Counted from the first letter of the stretch, positions 49,578 through 59,294 are shown. The stretch is DNA of 64,000 nt from DATAEG01 sp051001975 (GCA_051001975.1 JBPCMU010000105.1:38197-102196), one strand, 5' to 3'. Made by a program: numbers and translations. The notes: generated by a model not told the origin, from the sequence alone.

Positions 49578-50239
49578 GCGAGGACCGGCAGACCAGGACG
49601 AAGGAGAGCGGCGTGGCCGACACGGATCAGGTGACATCGACTGTGCGGACGTCGACGACCGACACCGACCGGAGTGCGCCACGCCGACCGGCGCCAAGCC
49701 GAAGCGGTGACGTCCGCCCGCACCGGGTGCCGTTCGCCGTACTGCTGGCGGCGATCCTGGTGGGCGGCCTGCTCGCCCTGCTCGGCCTGAACACCGCATC
49801 GGCCGCCGGCGAGGTCGCGCAGCGCAAGTACGACGCGGCCAATGCCTCGCTCAGCGACATCCAGCAACAGCTCACCCGCGATCTCGCGGCCCACCAGTCA
49901 CCGGCCGAGCTGGCCAAGGAAGCGGCCCGGCTGGGTCTGATCCCGGCAGCCAACCCGGCGTTCCTGCGGTTCAACCCCGACGGTTCGGTGACCATCCTCG
50001 GCAGCCCCGGGCCGGTCACGATCCCGGCACCGCAGCCGAAGAAGAAGACGAGCAGCACCACCCACGCGCAGACCACCGACCCGAAGAAGACCGACAAGTC
50101 CGACGCCAAGAAGACCGGCACGTCGGGCCGATCGAGCGCCTCCGGGGGCACGTCCTCGTCGGGGAAGCAGACATCCGGCACAACGAAGACCACACCGTCC
50201 GGCGGCACCACCCAGACCCTCCCAGGGGGACCCCGATGA
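49574..50239 (+). CDS. ftsL: FtsL-like septum formation protein
   Basis: 221-aa single-pass membrane protein between rsmH and ftsI, the position of FtsL. About 50 cytoplasmic residues rich in Thr/Arg, a membrane helix at about 52-72 (VPFAVLLAAILVGGLLALLG), then a short helical segment (EVAQRKYDAANASLSDIQQQ) with coiled-coil character, the KEAARLGLIPAA motif common in actinobacterial FtsL, and a long Lys/Thr/Ser/Gly-rich tail. FtsL scaffolds FtsQ, DivIC and FtsW/FtsI. Sequence similarity is weak in this family, so position carries much of the call. ATGA overlaps on both sides. Confidence 0.85.
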   Translation: MSEDRQTRTKESGVADTDQVTSTVRTSTTDTDRSAPRRPAPSRSGDVRPHRVPFAVLLAAILVGGLLALLGLNTASAAGEVAQRKYDAANASLSDIQQQLTRDLAAHQSPAELAKEAARLGLIPAANPAFLRFNPDGSVTILGSPGPVTIPAPQPKKKTSSTTHAQTTDPKKTDKSDAKKTGTSGRSSASGGTSSSGKQTSGTTKTTPSGGTTQTLPGGPR

Positions 50240-52248
50240 GCCCGACACCACCCGGACCCCCGCGGTCGCGACCCGGTCCGCCCGGAGGATCTCGCCGGAC
50301 GCCGCCAGGACAACCGATTCGACCCCGGTTCACCTCGAGCACTCCGCCGCCGCGTCGCCCCGCACCGACCACCGCGTCCCGGCCGACCGAATCCCGGCCG
50401 ACCGCGCCCCGGGCTGCGCAGCCCCGCGCGGCGCGACCTGCCGCGGCATCGGGCCGCCCCAAGCCTCGCGCACGACGTCCTACCGCACCGGTTCGCCCGA
50501 TGCGGCGCAGAAGGTCCGGTCTGCGACTCGGGCGCTCGACGCGACGCCTCACCTTCGGCTTCGGAGTGGTGTGCGCGCTGCTCACCGTCGTCGGTGGCCG
50601 CCTCGTCCAGCTGCAGGGGGTGGATCCCGGCGACTATGCGCGCGCCGCCGCTGCGGAACGACTCACCACCATCACCTTGAACGCGGCGCGCGGTGAAATC
50701 GTCGACCGCAACGGAGTGGTGCTCGCCTACACCGGCGGGGCGAAGGACGTCATCGCCGACCCGTCCCAGATCTCGGCCGGGGACCGGTTGAACTACGCGA
50801 TGCAGCTGGCACCGCTGGTCGGTGCGAAGGTCAACGACATCGCCGCGTTGCTGTCCAAGCCGGGCAGATACGCGATGCTCGGCCGGGCCATCTCGCCGGG
50901 CAACGCCACCCAGATCGCCAAACTGAATCTCGCCGGTGTCTACGAGGAAGCCACCGCGAAGCGGCTGTACCCGGGCGGTACCACCGGCGCCAACGTCGTC
51001 GGCCTGGTGCACTCCGACGGGAACGGTGCCGCCGGCATCGAACAGCAGTACAACTCGCTGCTCAACGGCAAGGACGGTCAGACCACCTACGAGCGTGACG
51101 CCAACGGCAATGTCAACCCGGCCGGCTACAACCGCACGGTGGCACCGGTTAACGGTGGGACCGTGAACCTGACGCTGTCACAAGATTTGCAGTACATGGT
51201 GCAGACCGAACTGGACAAGATGGTCAAGGCCAGCGGAGCGCGCGGCGGGCAGGTCGCTGTGATGGACCGCAACGGCAACGTGCTGGCGCTGGCGGCGAAC
51301 AACACGTTCAACTCGCAGGACCCGAGCACGATCGGCCCGAACACCCAACTCGACGCGGCCATCCAACAGCCCTACGAGCCCGGCTCGGTCAACAAGGTGG
51401 TCGCCTTCTCCGCGGCATTGCAGCACAACCTGATCACACCGCGCACAGTGCTCTCGGTCCCCGACAGCATCCAGATGGGTGGCATCACGGTGAACGATGC
51501 GTGGTGGCACCCGGTGCAGAAGATGACGACGACCGGGATCCTCGCCGAGTCCAGCAACGTGGGGTCACTGAAGGTCGCGCAGAAGGTCGGTCCCAGCGCT
51601 TGGGACCAGCAAGCGAAACTGTTCGGACTCGGCCAGCAGACCGGGATCGAGTTGCCCGGCGAGAGCGGCGGTGTGCTGCCGGACATGAAGGACTGGTCCG
51701 CGTCGACGTTCGCCAACCTGCCGATCGGTCAGGGCGTCTCGATGACCGTGCTGCAGATGACCTCGATGTACCAAGCGATCGCCAACAACGGGGTGCGCAT
51801 CGCGCCGCGGATCGTGTCGTCGACGACCGCACCGGACGGCACCGTCTCCAAGACCCAGCAGCCGGCCGGGGTGCGGGCGATCAGCGAGCAGACCGCCACC
51901 ACGTTGCGGACCATGCTCGAGTCGGTGACCCAGGAGAACGGCGGAACCGGGACGAAGGCCGCGATCAAGGGCTACCGCATCGCCGGCAAGACCGGAACGG
52001 CGCAGCAGCCGGATCCGAAGACCGGTCGGTACAGCAACTCGATGTACTGGGACACCTTCGCCGGCATCGCCCCGGCGGACGATCCACAGTTCGAGATCGG
52101 CATCATGATCGACAACCCGAAGCACGGTGTGGAGGGTGGCGACGTCGCGGCGCCGCTGTTCCACGACATCGCCACTTACCAGTTGCAGCACGCCGGCATC
52201 CCGCCGTCGGGAAGCAAGACCAAGCCGGTGCCGTTCGTCGTGTCGTGA
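50236..52248 (+). CDS. ftsI: Septal peptidoglycan transpeptidase (FtsI / PBP3, PbpB)
   Basis: Class B penicillin-binding protein of 670 aa that crosslinks septal peptidoglycan. An unusually long Pro/Arg-rich cytoplasmic tail (about residues 1-105) is followed by one membrane helix (FGFGVVCALLTVVGGRLVQL), the pedestal domain (ARGEIVDRNGVVLAY) and the transpeptidase domain with catalytic Ser384 in PGSVNK, SSN in ILAESSNVG and KTG in GKTGTAQQ. ATG start overlaps the FtsL stop; the stop overlaps the murE GTG. C-terminus lacks PASTA repeats, as in mycobacterial PbpB. Confidence 0.96.
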   Translation: MSPTPPGPPRSRPGPPGGSRRTPPGQPIRPRFTSSTPPPRRPAPTTASRPTESRPTAPRAAQPRAARPAAASGRPKPRARRPTAPVRPMRRRRSGLRLGRSTRRLTFGFGVVCALLTVVGGRLVQLQGVDPGDYARAAAAERLTTITLNAARGEIVDRNGVVLAYTGGAKDVIADPSQISAGDRLNYAMQLAPLVGAKVNDIAALLSKPGRYAMLGRAISPGNATQIAKLNLAGVYEEATAKRLYPGGTTGANVVGLVHSDGNGAAGIEQQYNSLLNGKDGQTTYERDANGNVNPAGYNRTVAPVNGGTVNLTLSQDLQYMVQTELDKMVKASGARGGQVAVMDRNGNVLALAANNTFNSQDPSTIGPNTQLDAAIQQPYEPGSVNKVVAFSAALQHNLITPRTVLSVPDSIQMGGITVNDAWWHPVQKMTTTGILAESSNVGSLKVAQKVGPSAWDQQAKLFGLGQQTGIELPGESGGVLPDMKDWSASTFANLPIGQGVSMTVLQMTSMYQAIANNGVRIAPRIVSSTTAPDGTVSKTQQPAGVRAISEQTATTLRTMLESVTQENGGTGTKAAIKGYRIAGKTGTAQQPDPKTGRYSNSMYWDTFAGIAPADDPQFEIGIMIDNPKHGVEGGDVAAPLFHDIATYQLQHAGIPPSGSKTKPVPFVVS

Positions 52249-53792
52249 CCGACGCCACTTCGGTTACGGCCACTACGCTGACTGCGATGTCTCAAGCCGC
52301 GCTGCCGCGCCCGCAGCGTTCCACGGGTCCGGTGTCAGCCGAACGGCTGGCCCGGCTTCTGGCAGCCGAGCTGCACGGCACGGACGCGTCGATCACCGGC
52401 ATCACCGCTGCCTCCGGACGGGTCGTCCCCGGCGACCTCTTCGTCGCGATTCCCGGTGCCAATGCGCATGGCGTCGCCTTCTTCCCGGCGGCTCGCGCGG
52501 CCGGCGCGGTAGCCGTGCTCACCGATTCCGCCGGGGCGCGTCAGATCGACGGCGACCTGCCGGTGCTCGTCGCCGACGACCCGCGCGCGGTGACCGGCCC
52601 GGCCGCGGCGCACATCTACGGCGACCCGTCCGCCCGGCTACGAGTGATCGGCGTGACCGGAACGAGCGGGAAGACCACCACCACGTTCCTGATCCGGGCC
52701 GGGCTGATCGCCGCGGGCCGGTCGAGCGGACTGATCGGGACGGTCGGGACATTCCTCGACGAGGACGAGGTGAGCACCGGGTTCACCACGCCGGAGGCCG
52801 CTGAGCTGCAGTCGCTGCTCGCAGTGATCGCCGAGCGCGGCATGTCCGATGTCGTGATGGAGGTGTCCAGTCACGGTCTGAGTCTCGGGCGGGTGAACGG
52901 CACCCGCTTCACCGCCGGCGGATTCACCAACCTCTCGATGGACCACCTCGATTTCCATCCGACGATGGAGGCCTACTTCGCGGCAAAGGCAGCCCTGTTC
53001 GACCGGTGGGCGCGCCGGGCTCGGATCGTGATCGACGACGATTGGGGCCGCCGGCTGGCAGCGCGGGCCGTCGCCGACGACCTCCAGACGGTGTCGGTGA
53101 CCGACCCGACAGCCGGATGGCACGCCGAGTCGATTGCGGTCGGTGCCGACGGCGCGACGGTGTTTCGTGCGGTCGGGCCGGGCGGGGCGGTGCCGGCCGG
53201 CTGCCGGATCCCCGGCGCTTTCAACGTCGCTAATGCCCTGCTTGCGCTCTCTTTATTGGACGCGGTCGGTGTGCCACCGGACGTAGCCGCCGCAGCGATC
53301 GCGACCGCGCAGGTGCCGGGTCGGATGGAGCGCGTCGACTGCGGGCAGCCGTTCCTCGCCATCGTCGACTACGCGCACAAGCCGGCTGCGGTGGCGGCGG
53401 CCGTCCAGACACTGCGCCCTCTTACGCCGGGCCGGCTGATCACCGTGCTCGGCTGCGGCGGAGACCGGGACCGGATGAAACGGCCGGTGATGGGCGCGGT
53501 CGCCGCACAGGGCAGCGACCTGCTCATCGTGACCGACGACAACCCGCGCACCGAGGATCCCGCCACCATCCGGGCGGCGATGCTGGCCGGCGCCGCCGAG
53601 GCAGCGCCGAGCGCTGAGGTGCGCGACATCGGCGACCGTGCCGAGGCAATCGCCGCCGCGGTGCGTACGGCCCGAGCGGGCGACACCGTGCTGGTGGCCG
53701 GTAAGGGACACGAGCCCGGGCAGGAGATTGCCGGCGTGCTGCACCCGTTCGACGATCGGGTGGAACTGCGCCGAGCGCTGGGGTCGTGCTGA
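52245..53792 (+). CDS. murE: UDP-MurNAc-L-Ala-D-Glu:meso-DAP ligase
   Basis: Adds the third residue of the peptidoglycan stem peptide, using ATP; 515 aa from GTG 52245 (GTGA overlap with ftsI) or 501 aa from ATG 52287. Seen: P-loop VIGVTGTSGKTTTTFLIRAG, MEVSSHGLSLGRV, NLSMDHLDFHPTMEAYFAAK, and DDNPRTEDP, whose DNPR motif marks the meso-diaminopimelate-specific enzymes. This sets the wall type of the organism. TACGCT 7 nt before ATG 52287 could drive a leaderless internal transcript. Confidence 0.97.
   Translation: MTDATSVTATTLTAMSQAALPRPQRSTGPVSAERLARLLAAELHGTDASITGITAASGRVVPGDLFVAIPGANAHGVAFFPAARAAGAVAVLTDSAGARQIDGDLPVLVADDPRAVTGPAAAHIYGDPSARLRVIGVTGTSGKTTTTFLIRAGLIAAGRSSGLIGTVGTFLDEDEVSTGFTTPEAAELQSLLAVIAERGMSDVVMEVSSHGLSLGRVNGTRFTAGGFTNLSMDHLDFHPTMEAYFAAKAALFDRWARRARIVIDDDWGRRLAARAVADDLQTVSVTDPTAGWHAESIAVGADGATVFRAVGPGGAVPAGCRIPGAFNVANALLALSLLDAVGVPPDVAAAAIATAQVPGRMERVDCGQPFLAIVDYAHKPAAVAAAVQTLRPLTPGRLITVLGCGGDRDRMKRPVMGAVAAQGSDLLIVTDDNPRTEDPATIRAAMLAGAAEAAPSAEVRDIGDRAEAIAAAVRTARAGDTVLVAGKGHEPGQEIAGVLHPFDDRVELRRALGSC
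52274..52279 (+). promoter_or_regulatory. Candidate internal -10 element before murE ATG
   Basis: TACGCT is 7 nt before the in-frame ATG 52287 of murE. The spacing fits a leaderless transcript, which would make 52287 a second or the true start. Only spacing and the TANNNT match support this. Confidence 0.3.
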
Positions 53793-53854
53793 ATGGCCTC
53801 GTCTCCCGCAGCAGAACCCTGGTCGTTGCGTGTCCTCTTGTCCGGAGGTACGCC

Positions 53855-55282
53855 ATGATCGCGACGACGCTCGGCGCGGTGGCTGCGACGACGGCCGGGA
53901 AACTCGGCGGTGGCGCCACAGCCATCTCTGTGGTGCCCGGACCGGTCGAGTTCGACTCGCGGCAGGTGACACCCGGCTGCCTGTTCCTGGCCTTGCCCGG
54001 CGAGCAGGTCGACGGGCACGACTACGTCGGCGGCGCGATCGCCGACGGCGCTGTCGCCGCGCTGGTCACCCGCCCGGTCGGTCATCCCCACGTTGTTGTC
54101 GAGGACGGGTTGCTGGCGCTGGGTGCACTGGCTGCCGCCTCGGTCCGCGGCCTGCCGCACCTGACCACGATCGGCATCACCGGGTCGTCTGGCAAGACGT
54201 CGACGAAGGATCTGGTCGGCGAACTGCTCGGCCGGCTCGGCCCGACGCTGGCCCCGCGCGAGTCGTTCAACAACGAACTCGGCCACCCCTACACAGTGCT
54301 GAAAGCTGATACCGAGACCCGGTACCTCGTGCTTGAACTGTCCGCGCGCGGCGTCGGCCACATCCGCTACCTGGCCGGGATCGCCCCGCCCCGGATCGGT
54401 GTGGTGCTCAACGTCGGTTCCGCGCACCTCGGTGGGTTCGGTAGCCGTGCAGCGATCGCTCAGGCGAAGGGCGAGCTCGTCGAGGCGTTGCCTCTCGCGG
54501 CGGACGGTGGCGTGGCGGTGCTGAATGTCGATGATCCCGTGGTGGCGGCGATGGCGGCACGCACCGGCGCGCGAGTGGTGACAGTCGGGGAGTCGGGCAC
54601 TGCGCAGGTGGCCGCCAGGGACGTCACCCTCGATCAGCTCGGACGGGCGAGTTTCCGGCTCGTCACCGAACACGGTGAGCAGCCGATCGCGCTGCGGCTG
54701 ACCGGTGCGCATCACGTGGGCAATGTGCTGGCTGCTGCTGCGGTGGCGATGGAGTGCGGGTTGCCGTTGGCCGACATCGCCGAGACCCTGTCGGCCAGCG
54801 TGCCGCTGTCTAAATCCCGGATGGCGGTGAGCGAGCGTGCCGACGGGGTGGTGATCGTCGATGACGCGTACAACGCGAACCCGGAGTCGATGCGCGCCGC
54901 GCTGAAGACCCTTGTCGCGATGGGACGGGGCCGGCGCACCTGGGCGGTGCTCGGCGAGATGGCCGAACTGGGCGAGGCCGGTGCTGCGGCGCACGACGAG
55001 TTGGGCCGGCTGGCGGTACGCCTGAACGTCAGCCAACTGCTGGCGGTCGGCGCCGGCGCCAGAAGGATCGCGCAGGCCGCCGCGTTGGAAGGTTCCTGGG
55101 ACGGCGAGGCAGAGTGGCGCCCGGATCTGGCCAGCGCGCTCGAGCTGTTGCGGGAGCGACTGACACCCGGCGATGTCGTCCTGGTGAAGGCATCGAACTC
55201 GGTGGGCCTCGCAAAGCTGGCGGCAGCGGTGCGCGACGATCTGTCCGAGCGCAGTGATCGACGGTCAGGAGGTGAGAGTTAG
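53855..55282 (+). CDS. murF: UDP-MurNAc-tripeptide:D-Ala-D-Ala ligase
   Basis: Adds D-Ala-D-Ala to complete the UDP-MurNAc-pentapeptide; 475 aa. Motifs: VEFDSRQVTPGCLFLALPGE (N-domain), the P-loop TIGITGSSGKTSTKDLVGEL, the Mur ligase region VLELSARGVGHI and NVGSAHLGGFGS, and DDAYNANPESMRAALKTL. ATG 53855 is chosen for the CCGGAGG site 6 nt upstream; the frame is open to 53786 inside murE. The gap to murE is 62 nt. Confidence 0.97.
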   Translation: MIATTLGAVAATTAGKLGGGATAISVVPGPVEFDSRQVTPGCLFLALPGEQVDGHDYVGGAIADGAVAALVTRPVGHPHVVVEDGLLALGALAAASVRGLPHLTTIGITGSSGKTSTKDLVGELLGRLGPTLAPRESFNNELGHPYTVLKADTETRYLVLELSARGVGHIRYLAGIAPPRIGVVLNVGSAHLGGFGSRAAIAQAKGELVEALPLAADGGVAVLNVDDPVVAAMAARTGARVVTVGESGTAQVAARDVTLDQLGRASFRLVTEHGEQPIALRLTGAHHVGNVLAAAAVAMECGLPLADIAETLSASVPLSKSRMAVSERADGVVIVDDAYNANPESMRAALKTLVAMGRGRRTWAVLGEMAELGEAGAAAHDELGRLAVRLNVSQLLAVGAGARRIAQAAALEGSWDGEAEWRPDLASALELLRERLTPGDVVLVKASNSVGLAKLAAAVRDDLSERSDRRSGGES

Positions 55283-56373
55283 TGAAGGTCATCTTCATCC
55301 CGGCTCTCGTCTCGCTGATGGCCTCCATCCTGGGCACGCCGTTGGTGGTCAAGTTCTTCCGCTCCCGCGGCTTCGGTCAGCCCATCCGCGTAGACGGTCC
55401 GCAGAGCCACCAGGTCAAGCGCGGCACGCCCACTATGGGCGGAGTGGCCATCATTGGTGCGACGGTGCTGGGGTACCTAGTCGTGCATCTGTGGACGTGG
55501 ATCCGCGGCCAGCCCGGCCCGACTGCGTCCGGCCTGCTCGCCCTGTTCCTGATGGTGGGGCTGGGCGGAGTCGGCTTCCTCGACGACTTCATCAAGATCC
55601 GCCACCAACGCAGTCTGGGTCTGCGGGCCCGCGCGAAGTTCCTCGGCCAGCTCGTCGTCGCGGTCATCTTCGGCTTCGGCGCGATGGAGTTCCCGAATCG
55701 GCACGGCATCAAGCCGGCGTCCACCCATCTCTCATACGTACGCGACATCTCCGCACTCGGCCTCGGGGTCATCGGCTTCGTGCTGCTCAGCTACCTGATC
55801 GTCGCGGCGACCTCCAATGCTACGAACCTGGCCGACGGGCTGGATGGGCTTGCGATCGGCGCGTCGGCGATGATCTTCGGCGCTTACACGTTGATCAGCG
55901 TGTTGCAGGAGCGCAACACCTGCGGCAGCAACCCGGTCGGTGGCTGCTACGTCGTCCGCGATCCGCTCGACCTCGCGCTGCTGTCGGCCGCCGCGGTAGG
56001 TGCGTGTTTCGGGTTCCTTTGGTGGAACGCGTCACCGGCGCAGATCATCATGGGCGACACCGGGGCTCTGGCACTCGGCGGCCTGATGGCCGGGCTGGCG
56101 ATCCTGTCGCGGACTGAACTGCTGCTCGTGGTGCTGGCCGGGCTCTTCGCCGCGATCACGTTGTCGAACCTGCTGCAGATGAGCTGGTTCAAGTTCACCC
56201 GCTGGAAGACAGGTACACCGCGTCGGTTGTTCAAGATGGCGCCGCTGCATCATCACTTCGAGCTGTCCGGCTGGGACGAGGTGACGATCGTCGTGCGGTT
56301 CTGGATCGTCAGCGGCCTGGCAGTCGCGCTTGGTATCGGTTTGTTCTACGCCGAGTTCATCGGGTCAGGGTGA
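55282..56373 (+). CDS. mraY: Phospho-MurNAc-pentapeptide transferase
   Basis: Integral membrane enzyme (363 aa, about 10 helices) that transfers phospho-MurNAc-pentapeptide to undecaprenyl phosphate, forming lipid I. Conserved loops: GTPTMGGVAII, VGFLDDFIKIRHQRSLGL (Asp pair), TSNATNLADGLDGLAIG, IIMGDTGALALGG and the PLHHHFE histidine motif. GTG 55282 overlaps the murF TAG by one base. Between helices there is a short Cys-containing extracellular loop (NTCGSNPVGGCYV) that is common in actinobacterial MraY. Confidence 0.97.
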   Translation: MKVIFIPALVSLMASILGTPLVVKFFRSRGFGQPIRVDGPQSHQVKRGTPTMGGVAIIGATVLGYLVVHLWTWIRGQPGPTASGLLALFLMVGLGGVGFLDDFIKIRHQRSLGLRARAKFLGQLVVAVIFGFGAMEFPNRHGIKPASTHLSYVRDISALGLGVIGFVLLSYLIVAATSNATNLADGLDGLAIGASAMIFGAYTLISVLQERNTCGSNPVGGCYVVRDPLDLALLSAAAVGACFGFLWWNASPAQIIMGDTGALALGGLMAGLAILSRTELLLVVLAGLFAAITLSNLLQMSWFKFTRWKTGTPRRLFKMAPLHHHFELSGWDEVTIVVRFWIVSGLAVALGIGLFYAEFIGSG

Positions 56374-56401
56374 GCGCAGCTTGCCAGCGAACCAGGCAGC
56401 G

Positions 56402-57769
56402 GTGAGGGGCGACTTCGCCGGACGGTCGGTTCTCGTCTGTGGCGCGGGTGTCGCCGGAGTACCTGCGGCGCAGGCTCTGCAGGCCCGTGGTGCGAGCGTC
56501 GCCATCGTCGACGATGCACCGACCGAACAGGCTAGCGCCGCGCTCGCCAGTTCCGGCTTGAGTATCGGTCGGTTGCCTCGTCGGCCCGCGCCCGGCACGG
56601 ATCTGGTGGTGGCCTCGCCCGGGTTCCGTCCGCACCACGCGTTGCTGATGGCCGCGGCCGCCGACGGTATCGAGGTGATCGGCGAGATCGAGTTGGCCTG
56701 GCGGTTGCGCGCGGCCGATGCGCCACCGTGGTTGCTGGTCACCGGCACGAACGGCAAGACGACGACCGTTAAGATGCTCGCCTCGATTCTCGCTGCGGCC
56801 GGTCTGCGCAGTCGCGCAGTCGGCAACGTCGGAGTCTCGATCATCGACGCGGTCACCGGTTCCGAGCCGTACGACGTGCTCGCCGTCGAGGTGTCCAGCC
56901 AGCAGTTGCACTTCACCGGTTCCGTCGAACCGTTCGCCGCCGCGCTGCTGAACCTGGCGCCGGATCACCTCGACTGGCACGGGTCACCGGCGGAGTACTT
57001 CGCCGCGAAGGCGCGGGTCTGGCACCGGGCCGGTGTTGCCATCGGCGGGCTGGACGACGCGCGGGTCGCTGCGCTGCTCGACCACGTCGCCGGCCGCACC
57101 GTCGGGGTGACCCTTGCCGAACCCGAGCCCGGCCGGTTCGGCATCCGCGCCGGCCGGTTGGTCGACGCCGCGTTCGCGCCATCGCCGGTCGAGCTTGCCG
57201 AGGCGGAGGCGGTGCGTCCTGCCGGTGCGCACAACGTTGCCAATGCGCTCGCCGCAGCGGCGCTGGCCCGGGCCTTCGGCGTACCAGCGGACGCAGTGGC
57301 CGGCGGGTTGGATGCCTTCGTCCCTGATCCGCACCGCAACCAATTCCTGGCGACCGTCGACGGGGTGGACTGGGTCGACGACAGCAAGGCGACGAATCCG
57401 CATGCGGCCGCCGCGTCGCTGCAGAACTATTCGTCGACCGTGTGGATCGCGGGAGGTCAGTTGAAGGGTGTCGACGTCGAACCGCTGGTCGCCGAGATCG
57501 CCGGTTCGCTGCGAGGTGCCGTACTGCTCGGTACGGATCGCGCGCTGATCGCCGCGGCACTCGCGCGACACGCGCCCGATGTGCCCGTCGTGGAGGTCAG
57601 TAGGACCGACGATAGAGCGATGTCGTCTGTCGTCGAAGCTGCCGCGGGGCTGGCGCACGCCGGGGACACCGTGCTGCTCGCTCCTGCGGCAGCCTCCTTC
57701 GACATGTTCACCGGCTATGGGCAACGCGGTGAGCAGTTCGCCGCAGCCGTTCGCGAACTCCGACGGTGA
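56402..57769 (+). CDS. murD: UDP-MurNAc-L-alanine:D-glutamate ligase
   Basis: Adds D-Glu in the cytoplasmic peptidoglycan pathway; 455 aa. N-domain SVLVCGAGVAGVPAAQALQA, P-loop LLVTGTNGKTTTVKMLASIL, AVEVSSQQLHF, NLAPDHLDWHGSPAEYFAAK and the C-domain VDDSKATNPHAAAASL with LLAPAAASFDMFTGYGQRG. The start is uncertain: GTG 56402 fits the N-domain best, TTG 56381 is possible; both leave a short gap after mraY. The stop overlaps the ftsW GTG. Confidence 0.95.
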   Translation: MRGDFAGRSVLVCGAGVAGVPAAQALQARGASVAIVDDAPTEQASAALASSGLSIGRLPRRPAPGTDLVVASPGFRPHHALLMAAAADGIEVIGEIELAWRLRAADAPPWLLVTGTNGKTTTVKMLASILAAAGLRSRAVGNVGVSIIDAVTGSEPYDVLAVEVSSQQLHFTGSVEPFAAALLNLAPDHLDWHGSPAEYFAAKARVWHRAGVAIGGLDDARVAALLDHVAGRTVGVTLAEPEPGRFGIRAGRLVDAAFAPSPVELAEAEAVRPAGAHNVANALAAAALARAFGVPADAVAGGLDAFVPDPHRNQFLATVDGVDWVDDSKATNPHAAAASLQNYSSTVWIAGGQLKGVDVEPLVAEIAGSLRGAVLLGTDRALIAAALARHAPDVPVVEVSRTDDRAMSSVVEAAAGLAHAGDTVLLAPAAASFDMFTGYGQRGEQFAAAVRELRR

Positions 57770-59220
57770 GCGTGGCGTCACTGCGCTCCGCACGCGATCG
57801 GCTGACCCGGGCACGGTCCAGCTACCTCGACGGCGCGTACACATCGGTGCAGCTGTTGCTGCTGGCCGGCGCGTTGTTGCTCGGCTTCGGCATCGTGATG
57901 GCCGCCTCGACCACCATTTCCGCTTCGCTGCACAACTCCGCGAACGGCGGCACCATCTGGAGCCAGCTGGTGAAGGAAGGCATGTTCGTCAGCTTGGGCC
58001 TTCCGGTGCTGTGGCTCGGATTGCGGCTGCCCCCGCGGGCCTACCGGCTGCTCGCCTACCCGATCCTGCTGATCGCGTTGCTGCTCCTGCTCGCGGTGCT
58101 GGTCCCGCATGTGGGCGTCACCATCAACGGCGCCCAGCGCTGGCTTGCCATCGGACCGTTCCAGTTGCAGCCGAGCGAGTTCGCCAAGTTCGCGATGCTC
58201 TTGTGGGGCGCTGATCTGCTGGCCCGCAAGGAAGACCTGAAGTCGCTGAAGCGCGTGTCACATGTGATGGTGCCGCTGGTGCCTGCGTTCGGTGTCGTGA
58301 TCCTGCTGGTCATGCTCGAGCCCGACCTGGGCACCACGCTGTGCTTCCTGATCATCCTGCTCGGCCTGCTGTGGACCGTCGGGCTGCCGATGCGCTACTT
58401 CGCCGGCATCGTCGCCTCCGTCGCCGGTGCGGTCACCGTGTTGGCCATCACCGAGCCGTACCGCCTCGAGCGGCTGACCTCGTTCACCGATCCTTTCAAG
58501 GATGCGCAGAACACCGGGCACCAGGCAGTGCAGGGGTTGTACGCCCTGAGTTCCGGTGGCGTGTTCGGCGTCGGGCTCGGCTCCGGCACATCGAAGTTCG
58601 GCTGGGTACCCAACGCGAACTCCGACTACATCTTCTCGATTATCGGCGAGGAACTCGGCCTGCTCGGCTGTCTGGCGGTACTGGCGTCGTTCGGGTTGCT
58701 GGCGTATTCCGCCGTCCGGGTGGCGCGGCGCAGCAACGACGCCTTCATCCGCCTCGCCACCAGTGGCACCGCGGTGTGGCTGTGCGGCCAGGCCTTGATC
58801 AACATCGGTTACGTCACCGGATTGCTGCCGGTTACCGGCATCCCGTTGCCCTTCGTCTCAGCGGGCGGCACTTCCCTGGTGTTGACGATGGGCGTGCTGG
58901 GCATGCTGGTCTCCTTCGCCCGGCACGAGCCCGACGCGGTGCGCGCCGCGCAGCGTGACGCGCGGACCAAGCAGCGCAGTCGGTTGGTCCGGTGGCTGCA
59001 TCTCGGCGTGCCGCGGATGGCCGGCTCGCGTCGCCCGCGTCCGCAGCGCACCCAGAACCGAAGACCAGCCGTGAACCGACCCGCGGCTCGTCCGACTCCG
59101 GTCCGGCGTCCGGCCCCGGCACGGCAACGCCAACCGGCTCGATCGCTCACCGTGCGGACCGTTCCGGTCGCACGTCAGACATTGCGGCCTACTGGCACCG
59201 AGGGTCCACGGCGGCGATGA
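57766..59220 (+). CDS. ftsW: Septal lipid II polymerase FtsW
   Basis: SEDS-family glycosyltransferase (484 aa, ten membrane helices) that polymerises lipid II at the septum with FtsI. Seen: GAQRWLAIGPFQLQPSEFAK, LEPDLGTTLCFLIILL with the catalytic-type Asp, the FGWVPNANSDYIFSIIGEEL motif and LPFVSAGGTSLV. After about residue 390 comes a cytoplasmic Arg/Pro-rich tail of about 90 residues. GTG start overlaps murD. The stop codon lies inside repeat copy D, so the very 3' end may have been reshaped by it. Confidence 0.96.
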   Translation: MSVASLRSARDRLTRARSSYLDGAYTSVQLLLLAGALLLGFGIVMAASTTISASLHNSANGGTIWSQLVKEGMFVSLGLPVLWLGLRLPPRAYRLLAYPILLIALLLLLAVLVPHVGVTINGAQRWLAIGPFQLQPSEFAKFAMLLWGADLLARKEDLKSLKRVSHVMVPLVPAFGVVILLVMLEPDLGTTLCFLIILLGLLWTVGLPMRYFAGIVASVAGAVTVLAITEPYRLERLTSFTDPFKDAQNTGHQAVQGLYALSSGGVFGVGLGSGTSKFGWVPNANSDYIFSIIGEELGLLGCLAVLASFGLLAYSAVRVARRSNDAFIRLATSGTAVWLCGQALINIGYVTGLLPVTGIPLPFVSAGGTSLVLTMGVLGMLVSFARHEPDAVRAAQRDARTKQRSRLVRWLHLGVPRMAGSRRPRPQRTQNRRPAVNRPAARPTPVRRPAPARQRQPARSLTVRTVPVARQTLRPTGTEGPRRR

Positions 59221-59285
59221 TGAGCGCTCGCGCGACGATCGTGTACCAGCGAGGGATCCGCGAGTAACCGAGCAGGCGATCAGAG
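59214..59285 (+). repeat. Dispersed repeat family, copy D
   Basis: Left part GATGAGCGCTCGCGCGA resembles the left end of the element at 60469, and the right part GCGAGGGATCCGCGAGTAACC then GGCGATC matches its right part (60579-60612) with few differences; the middle is missing. It fills the gap between ftsW and murG and contains the ftsW TGA (59218-59220). Confidence 0.6.
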
Positions 59286-59294
59286 GGACAGTCG

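Noticed and set aside
53369..55036. 555-codon minus-strand frame across murE and murF
   Set aside because: Antisense shadow of two confidently identified Mur ligases.
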